A stretch of 64,000 bases of DNA from Plenodomus lindquistii (GCA_025504975.1 JANUWI010000004.1:2294001-2358000); one strand, 5' to 3'; shown: positions 1-13,036, counted from the stretch's first letter. Numbers and translations are program-made. The notes: generated from the letters alone by a model not told the origin.

Positions 1-779
1 GATAACGAACTTCAACGGATCCAAGTATACGTCGAAAATTGGTCGTGAGTTAGCATCCATGACTCTCTCGCAGTGTAATGAATACTGACATTCTGCCTAG
101 GTGGAGTCGACATCACCGAGACGACATCCTATGACTGGAACGTGAACATCGCTTCCAACGCGTTTTCGGGGAACGACTTCTGGGTTTTTCGCTTTACTTT
201 CTTCGACTCTGATGATCCATACACCGAGCAGATCTCATCGCCCGGGTTTCGTATCAATGACCTCCTGAGGGCGTCCAGCACAGTTGCGGCTCAGTCAAGC
301 AGTAGGTTCCTCAAGTAATCACCGGTCGGTGAGCCGTGTTGACCTCATCAGTAGGCGCCACATCCGCCGCACCGACGTCTTCGAGGAGCGCCTCCACCTC
401 AACCGACGTCGCCTCCACCAGTGCCTCGCCAAGTCTACAGGCTCTTACAGAACAAACATCAACTCCAGTACCATCGTCGAAAAGCACCGCCCGGACCGCT
501 GGCGTCGTCGTGGGAGCTCTAATTTGTATAGCGTTGGGTGCTGCACTGATGTGGTTCTACCTCCGCAAACGCAAGAATAAGAAAGCGCAGCACCAAGTAC
601 GGGCAGGACCGATTCAAGACATATACCTTCAGCCAAGCTCGTCTGGCCAGAGCCCAAAAGAAATGTACTCCCTTACCGTGACACATGATTCGCCGGGATG
701 GCAGAATCAATCGAACGGTCGGTATATAGCAGAGGCTCCGGATAACTCGAGTCCCAAGCAGCCGGCGGAACTGTATTGA
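1..779 (+). CDS. Secreted Ser/Thr-rich single-pass membrane protein, 3' part
   Basis: The 5' end lies left of the window. I read three exons: 2..44, 101..250 and 352..779. Intron 45-100 has a clean GTGAGT donor and TAG acceptor. Intron 251-351 (GTATCA..CAG) is the only pairing I found that keeps frame into the last exon, and it is less certain. The visible protein has a globular extracellular stretch containing NGSKYTSKIG and DFWVFRFTFFDSDD. It is followed by a Ser/Thr-rich stalk and one transmembrane helix (AGVVVGALICIALGAALMWF). A basic stop-transfer motif (LRKRKNKK) and a cytosolic tail of about 65 residues end it. This layout is common in fungal plasma-membrane sensor-like or mannoprotein-like proteins. 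No enzymatic motif is visible and the function is unknown. Confidence 0.6.
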
Positions 780-783
780 ATAT

Positions 784-1745
784 AATGGTCTGCATGTGTT
801 AACGTGCCCTAATGCTTCTCCGTGGGCCTGTAACGTGATTGTCGAGTCCACACTACAATGCAAGTGCACGAACCTTCAGTCTATGAAGCAGCGAGAAGAC
901 GACGGGTACATCCAACACACCTAGAGCACACCTGTCAGCACCCGCAGAGTATACAAGTAAGACTCGAACGTTTCTTCCGAAGCCGTTAACCCATTATTAT
1001 GGCCCCTGTTAGATCAGGTTGGGAGACTCAAGATTAACAAACTCCTTCCAAGTTGACATAACTCAGTTTTGGTTCCCCAAAGCCTCTGTCTCAGGCGCTT
1101 TAGCTTAGATTCTGATGTTCATGGCCTAGTGTGTTGCCTTACTGAAGCAGATCCGGAGTATTGGATGAGAAGCACTGGTGTAGACTGCGAGTATGTTACC
1201 AATATTTGTATTCGCATCGTAAATCGTAATATGACTTGTCCGTTTCAATTCGTCAATGGTGCATATTCTTCATGTTCCTGATCTTCTACGCTAGGTCCTT
1301 TCTTGTTGTCATTACATGACACGTGGTAGCAATTGGCACCTGAGGGCGCTCTCCATCGATTTAGTTGTTTTATGTCGAGTTCGAAGGAAGCTGGACAAGG
1401 CAATTGCTAGCATTGCTTGGGCGCATTACATTTGGCGGAGCTGATTATAAGAACAAGTGAGTGTGTGCAACGTGAAAAATCACCATTAAACCCCGGGAAG
1501 AGTGAGTGGATGTACTTGTGGCACGCTTGGCCCCTCGAGGTACGCGTGTGGCTCTAAGTCGACCGATGCAGCGAGTACGAAGAGTGAGACCGGAGACTGC
1601 GAAGAAGGTATTAACACAGCTGCATAGAGATAACCTGCAACTCATCCTTGAACTCCAAGCCACGGCCGGGCATCCTGTAGTAGCCCTAAACCATGCAATA
1701 TCGAATTCCGAAACCATCATCCACCGTAGCCCTATTTTCGTCACT
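784..1745. other. Intergenic, no supported gene
   Basis: This stretch of about 0.96 kb separates two genes that converge on it. Short open frames occur on both strands, including overlapping frames of about 110 codons near 1450-1830. They antagonise each other, lack domain character, and one runs into the 3' end of the clathrin light chain gene. I see no RNA gene or repeat here. Confidence 0.6.
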
Positions 1746-2711
1746 CTAGTAACCAGTCGCTCCGGGTGCCTTCTCATCCTTCTTCAGAGACAACAGCAAT
1801 TCCCTGAACCGCGCCTTCTCACTTCCTGATGCTCCGCCCTTGGAACCTTTTCCACTCAAATCGACCAACTTGGCGATGCGCTCCCAGCTTGTTCCGCCAG
1901 CAGTGGTGTCGTCTCGGTTCGCAAGAAATTCCTCAGCTTCTTTCCGTGTCTTGGCGATTTCTTTGTCTTTCTTGTTGTTGTAATTCTCGTAGAAGTCGTC
2001 AATATTTTGCTGCGCTTCCTTGATTGTCTGGGCCTTGCGCTCGGCAGAAACTTGGTCGCGGTGCTGGATCTGAAGATCGCGGCGCTCGCGCCATTCCCGG
2101 ATGACATCAGGCTCTGGAGATTCGGAGCGCATGGGTGTGAAGGAGGGTGCTGGCTGGCCGGGGAGGAATGGGAGCCCCGAGCCTGTGATGGTGCCGCCTG
2201 GGGCCATGTGCTAGAAGAGTCAGCTTGACATGAATAGTTCGACGAGTCCAAACGCAGGTGTCGAGTCGGTATTACGATTCTTATACAATATAGAGCTCTG
2301 AAGCAGTTTTGCATGGCGATTCGCGTGATTGTTGAATGGACAGCGCATTGCTTACATTGTTGGATGTGTCGATGGCGGGGAAGGAGCTTTCGAAGCCGCT
2401 CATCTCTTGCGAGCCAACGTTGGCATCAGTAAAGTCCCCACCAAGTAGGTCGTCCTCGCCGTCCTCGACAGTGGCCGCTCGATCGTTTTCCGAAGCAAAC
2501 TGGTCTGCATCGTCGCCGAGAAGTGCGCGCTCACGGGAGAGGAAGTCGTCGGTGTCATTTGCGTCGCCTACGAGGTCGAAGTTGGTCGCATCGCCGCGCG
2601 CTTCCGTATGACCTGGCCATGTTCAGTATGCTATGCGGAGCAGCTTCGGGGGTCTCAATAGCGCAACTCACCGGCGTCAATCTCATCTAATGACGGGAAT
2701 CGGTCGGCCAT
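1746..2711 (-). CDS. CLC1: Clathrin light chain
   Basis: Exons on the minus strand are 2672..2711, 2356..2612 and 1746..2210, with phases consistent and 253 aa in total. The start MADRFPSLDEIDAG is followed at once by a GTGAGT donor. The N-terminal half is acidic and low complexity. The central segment (REWRERRDLQIQHRDQ onward) is the alpha-helical heavy-chain-binding region typical of clathrin light chains. The C-terminus holds the conserved WERIAKLVDL block. The protein forms the regulatory subunit of the clathrin triskelion and acts in endocytosis and trans-Golgi sorting. The length matches fungal Clc1. The gene shares a promoter of about 385 bp with the divergent Rtt103-like gene. Confidence 0.93.
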
Positions 2712-3096
2712 TGTGGTTGTGGAAGTGGAATCTGGTGAGAGAGAAGGAGAAGACGTGACAGAGGACGGCAATTGCTTGTTATGGCGGCTTGTTGTTGGGT
2801 TGCGAACAGCTGCGGGCACTGCCCGTTGGTCTCCTGGCGCTTGGCCGCCGCGGCGCCACGTTTCCCCGAAGAGCTCTTAGCGTGTCGCAAGCTCACCTCG
2901 ACCTGCTCTCTCACTTCGCCCTCAATCAACCGTCATTGCCGTAGTCACCGCGCAACACAATCAGGCAGTTGTCATCTGAAGGGCGCATCTAGATACTTGG
3001 TTGTCACATTGTGGTGTTGTCGAAACTACCTCAAGCAGTCGGTCGCGTGCCATCGCCCTGCAATACCTAGCAACTTTATACGTGATCATCTGAAGC
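2712..3096. promoter_or_regulatory. Divergent promoter, clathrin light chain / Rtt103-like
   Basis: This 385-bp interval lies between two divergent start codons, at 2711 on minus and 3097 on plus. It must contain both core promoters and 5' leaders. I see no TATA box that I would assign with confidence. Short open frames crossing it are not supported. Confidence 0.55.
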
Positions 3097-4548
3097 ATGG
3101 CTTTCACAGAGGACAGCCTCAAGGCGAAGCTGTCGTCGCTCAATGAGACACAGGAGGCTATCTCTACTGTTGGCCAGTGGATTCTATTCCATAGGTAAGG
3201 CTCTCGCGTGCCGTCACGAACCTGGATCTTTCCATGTCTTCGCATACACCGTCAGGAAACTCGGCGCGAACAAGCATACATCACGCAAACCATGGTACAA
3301 TTGCTGACCCACAATGTGTACAGACGACACGCTGAGCGCATTGCCCAGGTCTGGCTCCAGCGAATGAAAGATTCATCGCCGAATAAGAAATTGGTCCTGA
3401 TCTACCTTGCCAATGAGATCACGCAAACCTCGAAGATGCGCAAGAAGGAGGAGTTCCTTCGGGCGTACGAACCCATCATCGCCGAAGCCACAACTGTAGC
3501 CTACCGAGGCTCACCAACAGAGACACAAAACAAGATTCGACGCGTGGTCGAAGTCTGGCGGCAGAGACAGATCTTTGCCCTTAACATCCAAACCGAGATC
3601 GAGAAGGGAATCGATGAACTAGATCGTTCCAAATCGACGCGCAAGCCTGCGCTCGGTGGCTCGCTCTTCTCCGCCTCTTCGATTCCACCTGAGCTTGCAT
3701 CTGTTGCACCCCTGGCAACAACACTGCAGAAGGCTGACCTGGCTACGAAGCCAGCAGTCACCACAGCTAACCAGGAGTACGAGAAGCTCACCAACCCAAA
3801 TGCCACAGTTCTGTCCCCGCCCATGCACGCGGCCGGGCTAGCAGCGTTGTGCAGGAAACTCGCAGTCGCTGAAGGCGCAGTCGCCGAGAGCATCAAGGCC
3901 CGACAAGCCTTGATCGCAGGACTTGAGAAGCTTCTGGAGACGAACAAATCCAAACTCGAACAAGATCAAGCACTGTCCTCTGATCTCAAGACACGCAAGG
4001 ACGCCATCGACAGCCGCAAGCGCGAAGTGGAAGCTGCCATACTCAAAGGCCTTTCTGCTGCTGAAACCAACAAGATCTCCGCTGCTCCCCTCCCAGTCGC
4101 AACAACCTCGCCCGTCTCGCAGTCACGGCCCCAAGTCGAGGAGCTCACCCCTCCGCCCATGGAGTCCTTCACTCCTGTCGGCTCGCCCCAACAGGCCGCA
4201 GCACCCAGCAACGAACCCGTCCCGGACATTGGCGATGACGTGATGCCAGAGCCCGTCTCCCATCCTGTTGTCCCTCAAACCGCTGTCGCGCCGGATCACC
4301 ACACCACACAGCCTGAATACGATACCGCAATCGGCGAACAGAATCACCACGTCGCGGAGGACCTGTTGAAGAGCTTGCAACACGCGCCGATGGGTGCCAA
4401 TGGAGGTGCATCAGGACAGCAGATGGCCTATCAGAATACGTACAAGAAGCGCAAGATGAGTCGGAGTGCGGCTGAGGATGAGTTTGCGGCCTTTGCAGGG
4501 GATGGCGATATGAAGGCTGTGGATGATGATCTGGGCGATCTAATTTGA
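3097..4548 (+). CDS. RTT103: CID-domain RNA polymerase II CTD-binding protein, Rtt103-like
   Basis: Exons are 3097..3194 and 3324..4548, giving 440 aa. The true start is MAFTEDSLKAKLSSLNETQ in exon 1; intron 3195-3323 (GTAAGG..ACAG) joins HR to RHAERIAQVW. Residues 1 to about 135 form a CTD-interacting domain (RPR/CID) with the conserved KLVLIYLANEITQTSK helix and VVEVWRQRQIF. A coiled-coil region follows around residues 190-290, then a Pro-rich tail. The C-terminus has a basic KKRKMS motif and ends in acidic DDDLGDLI. In yeast, Rtt103 binds Ser2-phosphorylated CTD and helps recruit the Rat1 exonuclease for transcription termination. The family call is firm; the exact orthologue name is inferred. 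Confidence 0.88.
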
Positions 4549-4844
4549 AGAGTGGAAGATGTTGCGAATTTCGAGGTGCGAGGGTGTATAGTATCGGTTA
4601 TCGCTTTGGCGTGAGATATCCATACAGAGATGGGATCAAGGGCGAACGTTTTACCACACGAAGGTGGCAAAGACAAAGCTTTGGCACAGACGGACATCTC
4701 GGATCGGATGTAAGATGAAGGGACAATTCAATACGGCCTTATCAATCATTTCTGTCATTCGTAGATACCATCATCATCTAGACTATTGTACAAATATCAT
4801 CAAGTCCTTTCACCACCCCCCACCCCTCCACATCTCAGTATCAC

Positions 4845-6448
4845 TCACGCCTTCTCCGGCATGGACCGATTCCTCTCAATCTCCTCCATGACGCGCTGCC
4901 CCTCCTCAGTCGTAGCATCAACCACCCCCTCCTCAAGACTCAACATGCCGCCCTGACCCAATTGCTCCACAATCTCCTCGGCCTGATCAACACTCATCTT
5001 TGCCAACACCTTATTAACCTCCTCCAACGTCCCCGTCTCGAGCGCACGCTGCAACCCCGGCGGAAAACTTTCAAAAATCTGCCTCGCCTGTATTTCCGCC
5101 TCGCGCTCCTGCGGATCCTCCGACGTAGGCTCCTTTGGCGGAACAGAAATGTTGATCTGAGTGTTTGGATCGACGGCGTGGAGTTGGATTTGCTCTACGC
5201 CTTCTGCGGATTGGGGGTTTTCCTTGCGCTCTTTGAGGATTTCCGCAGCACGCGTTTTGATGCGGCGGTATGTGCTTTCTACATCGTCGTTGAACATTTT
5301 GCTGGCTTGGTGGTCTTTCATTTGGATGCGCTTGAAGAAGAGCTCTACGCCCTGTCGTCCGCCGAGTTGTCTGCAGTATTGGAGGAGCAGGCCTTGGTGT
5401 ACGCATTGTCGTGCGTGTTTGGGCTTGCCGTCGAGTTCAGAGTTGAAGGCTTCGACGAGGAGACCGTCGGTTTCCTTTTCGGCAAGCACGCTGGGGTTTT
5501 TCATGAGGAACTCGAGACATGCGTACCAGTCGCCTGCTTTTATCTTTGCGAAGGCTTGCGCGAGGGGCGAGGCGGTGATGTCATCTTCGTTGTCCTCGTC
5601 GTGGGCTGCGGTTCCTTCTTCGATGTCGGCTTCTGCGCCGGAGGATTCGCCTGTGTCTGTTCGTGTGGCTTCGGGGCGTTTGGGTGGGTTGAGGAGTTCG
5701 ACTGATGAGGAGGGTTGGGATTTTTTGGCTGTTTGTGATGTAGACGTGGATGCGGATGGTGTCTCTTCTCCTTTCCGTACACTCGAGTAGCTGAAGCCCT
5801 CATGGATGTCGTCGCTGGTGATGTGCTTCTTCTCCTCCTTTTCTAGCTCCGCAAGCTTCGCGAACAGCTGTTTTTGAAGGTCCTCTATCCTTGCCTTTTC
5901 CTTCTCTAGACCCGAAATGAAGAGTGAGTACCGTGGCTCATCGCTCTTTTGCTCATCAATGTCCTTCTTCACGGCGTCCACCAAACTCGCCATCATCTGC
6001 GGGTACGTTGGCTTGTCCTTGATGTGCTCGTGGACGCCCTCTGGCGGTGGCGGCGGCCTGTCTGACCCTCCGTCTTTGTCGACCCTCGCATCCATCATAC
6101 TCTCCATCATCGCCTGGAATACCAGCTGGTCGTCCAGTGCGCCGTTACTCTCTGCCTGCTCCGGCTTGTGCGACCGCAGGGCTGTGAGCAAGCGGTCGAC
6201 GCGTTCGGTGAGGCCATCGTTGATGATGCGCTCATAGTTGAGTGTCTTTATCTGATGTCGCCGGTGGTCGCGTTCTTGGTGGATCTGAGCTTGTTTGGCG
6301 CGGATGAAGGACTTCTTGTCGACATTTGGGTGCACCTCGATATCGCTGTCATCAGACAGCTCGAGAGCGTCCTGTTTGCGACGAGTTAGTTACAGCCTGC
6401 GGCAATGTCACAAGACGCACTCACCCATTTGCTGTAGTTGATCACCAT
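4845..6448 (-). CDS. CDC37: Hsp90 co-chaperone Cdc37
   Basis: Exons are 6425..6448 (eight codons, MVINYSKW) and 4845..6371, giving 516 aa. The intron has a GTGAGT donor and ACAG acceptor. The extreme N-terminus (YSKWDALELSDDSDIEVHPN) is the kinase-binding region diagnostic of Cdc37; Ser14 and Ser17 sit in the casein-kinase-2 context known to be phosphorylated in the family. The middle domain carries the Hsp90-binding part (KAGDWYACLEFLMKNPSVL and following). A helical C-terminal domain ends near SMPEKA. The protein loads kinase clients onto cytosolic Hsp90. The first exon is too short to appear as an open frame on its own. Confidence 0.95.
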
Positions 6449-7956
6449 TGTGTGTATGGGCAGAATTTGTGGCGGACACTTGCTTGGTGTTGTTGCTCAA
6501 GGCTGCAACTTTGGCCATGGGTCATTGCGGGGCAGCTGCGGTGCAAGTGGGATGTTTACGCGCCCCACCCAAGCTCTCCCGGAAGCTTCGAGCACCTTCA
6601 CCTCCTCCAACCTCACTTCACCTTGACATCGACGACAATTCCCTTTCTTCAGAGTAGATGGCAACCAGAAGGTTTCGCACTTTATTCGCCAATGTGATAG
6701 TGGACGAAAGCAGTATTGCTACTTTTGCAACAAATGTGGTAGTCGGATCCTTCGTTGCTGGAAAAGGTGGTCTGCTCGAGGGTTTGGACTGGAAAGGCGC
6801 GATGCATATTTTTTTTTGCTGAAGCGTTGTAGTACCAATTCCCGAGGGCGTCGAGAGGTGGGATGCTGAGCCCGACTTTGGGGACCGCAAAAAGAAGTAA
6901 GCAATCGCCGCAGTTCAAGCAAAGCAGGCGATATTCTGTTTTCTCACAGCGCTGGAGGCAAACCCAACGTCAGGATTCAACCACTACCTAGACCTTGGCT
7001 TCAGTGCGTCTGTCAGCCTCGCGCTCGCCGCTGAGGCTCTTCCACCAAGCCTTGGCTATAGCTGCATCGCAATCTCGCTGCGGCACTGTCACACCCCTGG
7101 CCTCATTAGTCTCCGACGGCACTTGCGACGAGTTGCCGCCACCCCGCATCGTTTAATCTGTCGCGTGACCTCTTTAATCACTGTCATATCCCCGTCACCG
7201 GCAACCCGGCTCGTTATATCAGATCACTCTATTTTCTTCATTGTCTTGCTAGATGTCCCGGTAACGTGGAAGACGACGTTACGCACGACCCGCCATCCGA
7301 GACACGCCCACGGGTACCAAGCCGCTTTAACTCCACGAATCGATGACAGACAGGGATGATTTCACGGTTCCCTCCACGCCATGTTTCGAAACTCCACTTT
7401 GTTTCAACGGTAGTCGCTTCCTCACGGATCTGGATTTCCTCTTGATTGTCGTCAGAATAGTCATTCGTGGATTCTCGTCATGTTGTCAATCGGGTTGGCG
7501 AATGCAGTCCACTCTCGCAGGGTCACCTGCGTACAGCGCTTGACCTTCTACGCATACTCGCACCACACGCCTCCGGTTGGCATGTGGTGCGAGTACCCAA
7601 TATACTTGTTTTCGCTCCGGCCACAATCGGGAAAGAGTCAAAACAACCCTTTGTCGTTAGCGTTCGGTAAATTAATCTACGCGCCGTCCTTCATGATCAT
7701 CTACAGGCATCCTTGGCATGGCAGTTTCAAACAATGCGTGCGTGTGTACCGCCAATGAGTCCTTAGGGCCCAGAACAATTTACATGAACATACTTTAAGG
7801 CGGTGGTCTCGCGCAATCTACTTCGGCATTCAGGTCACTCAGTACCGGAACATTGCATTCGTTCACTTCTTCAGTCCAACTTAAATACATTCGCTTCATC
7901 GACGCAATCTTGCTCACCTCACTACGCCGGCTCGTACATTTACCCAACCATTCAAA
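6449..7956. other. Intergenic upstream of CDC37 and the AA9 gene
   Basis: This 1.5-kb region lies between two divergent genes. I found no convincing coding frame. Open frames of 60-120 codons are present but overlap on opposite strands and have no recognisable family signature. The region must contain the promoters of CDC37 (right-hand side of its start) and of the AA9 gene. No tRNA or repeat was recognised. Confidence 0.6.
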
Positions 7957-8802
7957 ATGAAGTACATCACATCTGCCCTCGCCTTCGCTACCGCTGTTGC
8001 TGGTCACGGCTACGTCAACAATGCTACCATTGGTGGCAAGGACTACACTCTCTACCAGCCTTACCAGGATCCCTACATGAGCCCCAAGCCTGAGCGTATC
8101 TCGCGTGAGATCCAGGGTAACGGACCCGTAGAGAGTGTCACTATCTCTGATATCCAGTGCGGTGGATACGCGGCTGGAGGCATCAACGGATCCAAGCCCG
8201 CTGCTCTCCACGCCGAAGCTGCTGCTGGCTCCGAGGTCAGCCTCTACTGGACCCTGTGGCCCGAGAGCCACATGGGACCTACCATCACCTACATGGCCAA
8301 GTGCCCAGACACTGGCTGCAACAACTGGATGCCAGAGTCTGCGTACGTCAGATCCCTCCCACGCTGCACATCACAACGCTAACATAACATACAGTGCCGT
8401 CTGGTTCAAGGTTCAAGAAGAGGGCCGTGTAGGTTCCTCTGACGTCTGGGCCTCCGACGCTCTCCAGAAGGCCGGTGCCGCCGTCAAGTACACCATCCCC
8501 AAGTGTATCTCCAGCGGCTACTACCTGGTTCGCCACGAGATCCTCGCGCTGCACGCCGCGTATAGCTATCCTGGCGCACAGTTCTACCCGGGCTGTCATC
8601 AGCTTAAGGTCACTGGTGGCGGAAGCACTAAGCCAGCCGGTCTTGTCGCATTCCCTGGCGCTTACAAGCCCACGGATGCTGGTATCACCTACGATGCTTA
8701 CAAGGGTATGTGATGCTTTTCAGAAATGCGGCGAAGATGATGACTAACGATCGAATAGCCCAGCCTTACACCATCCCTGGACCCAAGAAGTTCACCTGCT
8801 AG
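7957..8802 (+). CDS. AA9 lytic polysaccharide monooxygenase (former GH61)
   Basis: Exons are 7957..8342, 8395..8705 and 8759..8802, giving 246 aa. Residues 1-16 are a signal peptide; cleavage after AVAG exposes His17, the mature N-terminal histidine of the copper histidine brace. The second copper ligand is His105 in SHMGPTITYMAKC. Further AA9 signatures are YYLVRHEILALH (about 171-182), the axial tyrosine in QFYPGC (Tyr193), and LKVTGGGS. Cysteines are placed as in the family. There is no carbohydrate-binding module, and the chain stops at PGPKKFTC. The enzyme is secreted and cleaves cellulose or related beta-glucans oxidatively. C1/C4 preference cannot be read here. Confidence 0.95.
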
Positions 8803-9640
8803 ATGGGAAAAGAGACTTTTGAGGCGACGTGACACTTCATTGTAGATATTTTAGTGCGCATATACATACTAAGCGGAACGACATATGTACTTCCGCTGCT
8901 GCACATACTTTTACATGTATGAGTGATGTCTTGATTTGATGGTGATGGTCTCTTTAGTATCTGCTCATGAGCCCTGCTCATGAGCATAGAACCAACCTTA
9001 CTCACCTTCTCCTACGCGTGCGCGACACAACTCGGTTGACCAATTTTAGGCACCCAGCATCTCTATCGTAATATCTCTTATCACGCCACTTGTACACCAA
9101 TCGAAGATATCAAGCCTTCGCATCAAGCGACAGGTCCTTCGCAGCCCAGCCCAGCTCCAAGGTGGCTAGATGGGTTGATGGTATTGTTCGAGAAGATTGC
9201 AAGAGGATGGTAGGATACAGTGTCCAGTAAAAGGTGCATTAGTACGTAATAACTGAAATACTCTGAAACCTTCTAGCACGCAGATCTCCATACTAGCGTA
9301 CGATGTGTAGCTATTGTTCAGTTGGAGTCCAGAGCTTAACTTCCATCACGAGATAAGTAGTGGGCAGGAGATTGTGAGGAAGGCAAATTCTATTTGTTCG
9401 CGTCCTAAGTGGATGATACCATGTTGCTTCCTCCGCGATGCTTTTTGTAAAGGACTTCCTGCTCAGCTGAGCTCAGGAGGTCCCAAGTTAAATGGTAAAC
9501 GAGTGTGTGCAGCATCTTACTAATACTGCGCCATGAAAGTGATCGAATACATCTTACCGAGCCATCATCAACTGCAAGCTCCCCATCACGCCTATAGGCC
9601 ATTCGATATTTCCCACGCCCAACCGCCACCAGACCCCCAT
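8803..9640. other. Intergenic, no supported gene
   Basis: This 0.84-kb stretch lies between the 3' ends of two convergent genes, AA9 on plus and ENA ATPase on minus. It should hold their 3' untranslated regions and terminators. The small open frames have no coding character. Confidence 0.6.
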
Positions 9641-12600
9641 TTACACCTTCTCTTGTGCATTCGACATCTTCTCAGATGAGATTGCAGACCCATCGTTGTA
9701 GTAGCGGCCGAACACCCGATCCTCAATGTCCATGCTCTTGTCAACTTTGCCGGTCGTCTTGCCTGCCTTGCGGCGGAAGTAGACCCTCTTGCACCATTTC
9801 CACGATTCTACGCCTGCGAAGAAGATACCTGCGGCTACAAACACGATACCCCATTCCCAGTCGATGGGTGCGTGCTTGAAGACCACAGTGTTGAGAGTAG
9901 GTATGTAGATGAGTGGGAACAGCGTGACGAAGCCAGCGACAACAGCCCAGAAGAGGAACTGATTGCGCCACACATCAATAGCCCACTGAGTGAAATAGCG
10001 TTTCGACTTGGGTTGCATGCGGAAGAAAGAACGGCGCATGTCAATCATTTCCCACGCCAGGAAGAGGGCGAACCACGTGAGACAGGCGAAAGTGGTAGCG
10101 CGGGCGCGAAACACAAGTTCACACGACTCACTGTATGTTTCGTTGCAGCCGTTGCCAAGGTTGCCGTCGCCAAACCCAAAGACCACGAGAACGAAACTGG
10201 CAAGGCAGAGCAGTGTAATCCAAAGCCCGTAGACTATCATGTCGATGAGGAACTCCATGGTGAAGATACCGGTCTTCAGCGATTGAGGTGGGCGTTGCAG
10301 GATGTCGGGTACGGCTCTTTCAAATCCTAGACCCATATCAGGCATACCAGACGTCGCCATAATAATCCAGACAACTTGTACAGGAGCAAGTGGAAACACA
10401 GACAGTCCAGTGGAGTCTTTGAAAGCAAGACCGACCAGGAGAGTGCCAGCCTGGGCTACGTTTTCCGCAAGGACGTGTAGCACGAATTTCTGGATATTGT
10501 CGAAGATGCGGCGGCCTTCCTCTATGGCAGCAAGGATAGAGGCGAAATTATCGTCAGTCAACACAATGTCAGATGCTTCCTAGACGAAGATCAGTAATGC
10601 TTCGACGATGGACTGCTCAAATGGAGGACTGCTTTCGTACCTTTGCTACGTCTGAACCAGCTTGCCCCATTGCTATGCCAACGTCGGCACGCTTGAGTGA
10701 GGGTGAATCATTTACACCGTCGCCAGTCTGCATTTTCCATTAGCAAATCTATTCAAAGTGGCAAAGCGGAGAGCTTACCATAGCACAGAACCTTCCTCGG
10801 CGGTGAAGGGCCTCAATCATACGGACTTTGGTGCTGGGCGCACACCTTGCGACCACGAGCGGTAACACAGGCAGCTCGTCAACTTGATCGTCAGAAAGAC
10901 TGTCAAACTCTGAAGCGGTCATCACCAAGGATTTTGCAACGTCAGAGGAGATGCGTTTCATGCGGTCGGCAGAAGGCAGGATGCCAACCTCAATCGCGAT
11001 GGCTTTGGCAGTCTCTGGGTGGTCTCCAGTAAGCATGTGGACCTCAATCCCCGCCTCGTGGCATTGGCGTACAGCAGGAGCTGACTCCGGTCGAGGAGGA
11101 TCGTATAGGCCGATCAGTCCGCGGAAGACAAGTTCAGACTCGACAGACGTACGGGCAACCTCAGCTCCTTTCTCGACGTCACCGGGATACTTCTTGCTAG
11201 CAAGAGCCAACACGCGCAGTCCAAGACCGGCCAGAGCCTCCATATTCTGCAGGATCTCTTCGCGGAATCTCGGGGTAACTTCTTGAGCTCCATCTTTATC
11301 GTCGGTGAGATAGGTCGTACAGCTTTCTATGACTCGCTCCACGGCTCCCTTGGTGAAAGCGAAGTTGCCGCTCGAATGCTTCATGATTACCGACATGCGC
11401 TTTACATCCGAGTCGAAGGGTAGCTCCACCAGGTCCTCCCACTGTGCCGACTCCCCCTTGGCAAGGGTCGTACGATTCATTCCAAAGCGAGCCGCGAATA
11501 CCTGGATAGCTATCTCCGTCGGATCGCCATGGGCTTCCCATACACCCTCGTCAGTCTGCTTTACCGCTGCGAGATTGGCCAAGGAAGCAACGTTGAGAAA
11601 GTGCTGAAAGCGGCCATGCTTATGCTTGTCGATACTTTCTGGCGAGACTATCTCGCCACAAGCGGAGCCGCCAGCTTTGAGGTCCATGGTTCGAGGTGCG
11701 TCAGAGCCGAAGCGAACATTACCGGCGGTAGGGTCCTGAGGAGCGGTAGAGTCTTCAACAGTGTAAGTTCCAACGCCTGGGATCCATGCACCACGTGCAA
11801 TCATCTTGCCCTGGGTCAAAGTTCCAGTCTTATCAGAGCAGATGTCAGTCACACCGCCAAGGGCTTCTAGTGACTTGAGATTCCGCACGATGACATTGCG
11901 TTTGACCATACTCTTAGTGCCAGCTGCCATGGTTATAGTAAGGACAACCACTAAGCTAGCTGGAATCATTGACAAGCCCGTAGCAACTGCGTATATGATA
12001 ACCTCTTGCCTAGAATTGAATTCATTCGCCGCAAGGACAATGATAGCGCAGACGACAGCTATGCCAAACAGGAGCATAGCGAGCTTGGATAGCTTCCTCT
12101 GTAAGGGAGTCCCGACGTTGAGGCCAAGAAATCGCCCAATAGCATCAGTGAAAGTGAGCGTGTAGGCCTCCAGGTAGCGATGCGGTTTCGCTTTACCATT
12201 CTCCTTGCGCTTCACGGGTCGGACTTTGGATTTCGTTTCACGCAGCTGAACGGCGATAGCGCCAATCTCCGTATACTGTCCCGTAGCAAACACGATGCCC
12301 TTGGCACGACCCTTGGTGACGTTGGACGAACTGTAAGCAACGTTAAGGCGATCACCTGGACCCGTGTTTTCCGGAAAAGTTGCGTCTTCCACTTTCCGAA
12401 CCGGCAGTGATTCACCAGTCAGCAAAGCCTCGTCTGTCTCGAAGTTGACTGCTTCAAAGACCCTGACATTCGATTAGCTTAAGAAAACTGGAAAACTGTG
12501 AGCGAGATTTCGCCTCACCTTATGTCGGCAGGAACGGTGTCGCCTGTCTTGATCTCGATCACGTCGCCGGGCACGACTTCCATCGATGGCACAGTGACCT

Positions 12601-13036
12601 GTTTGCCTGCTCGAATCAGGCGCGCGGTCGGTGAGCTCAGAGAGCGTAAAGAGTCCATTGTCTTCTCGGCGGACCATTCCTGGAAAAATCCAACAATGAT
12701 ATTGAGGGCAATCACAGCAGCGACGACTCCGCCTTCAATCCACGACTTGATACCGAAGCTGACGGCCATGGCAAGTATCAACACCAACGTCATTGCGTTG
12801 GCAACCTGCGCGATGAGAATTTTGACGGGGGACACGCCTTTCATCTCACCGAGTTCGTTGGCGCCATACTCTTCAAGACGGCGTTTGGCTTCGTCATCGT
12901 TGAGGCCATTCCAGGTATCGGTCTTCAACTCGCTCACGGTTTGCTCGAGATTTAGACTATGAGGTGGCTGCGATAGAGGCTTGTTGGACTGCCCGCTGAC
13001 ATGGCCCTCGAGTGACACTGATTTTGGCGTTCCCAT
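9641..13036 (-). CDS. ENA: ENA-type Na+/K+-exporting P-type ATPase (type IID)
   Basis: Exons are 12519..13036, 10779..12462, 10641..10727 and 9641..10579, giving 1075 aa. All three junctions are phase-consistent and fall inside conserved blocks. The N-terminal cation-ATPase domain (LNDDEAKRRLEEYGANEL) is followed by the TGES actuator loop, the phosphorylation motif SDKTGTLTQ (Asp near 383), the nucleotide-binding domain with KGAVERV, and the hinge TGDGVNDSPSLKRADVGIAM in exon 3. About ten membrane helices are expected, with FVLHVLAENVAQ and IIMATSGMPDMGLGFE in the C-terminal half. Fungal ENA pumps export Na+, and often K+, at alkaline pH or high salt at the plasma membrane. It is transcribed away from a Na+/H+ antiporter gene. 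Confidence 0.95.

Noticed and set aside
1445..1829. Overlapping open frames of about 107-110 codons on both strands next to the clathrin light chain gene
   Set aside because: They oppose each other, overlap the 3' end of a firm gene, start at non-ATG or arbitrary positions and show no domain-like composition.
4962..5790. Long plus-strand frames (up to 247 codons) across CDC37
   Set aside because: They lie antisense to a strongly supported gene and are the usual shadow of its codon bias; the Leu/Phe/Val/Cys-rich translation is not protein-like.
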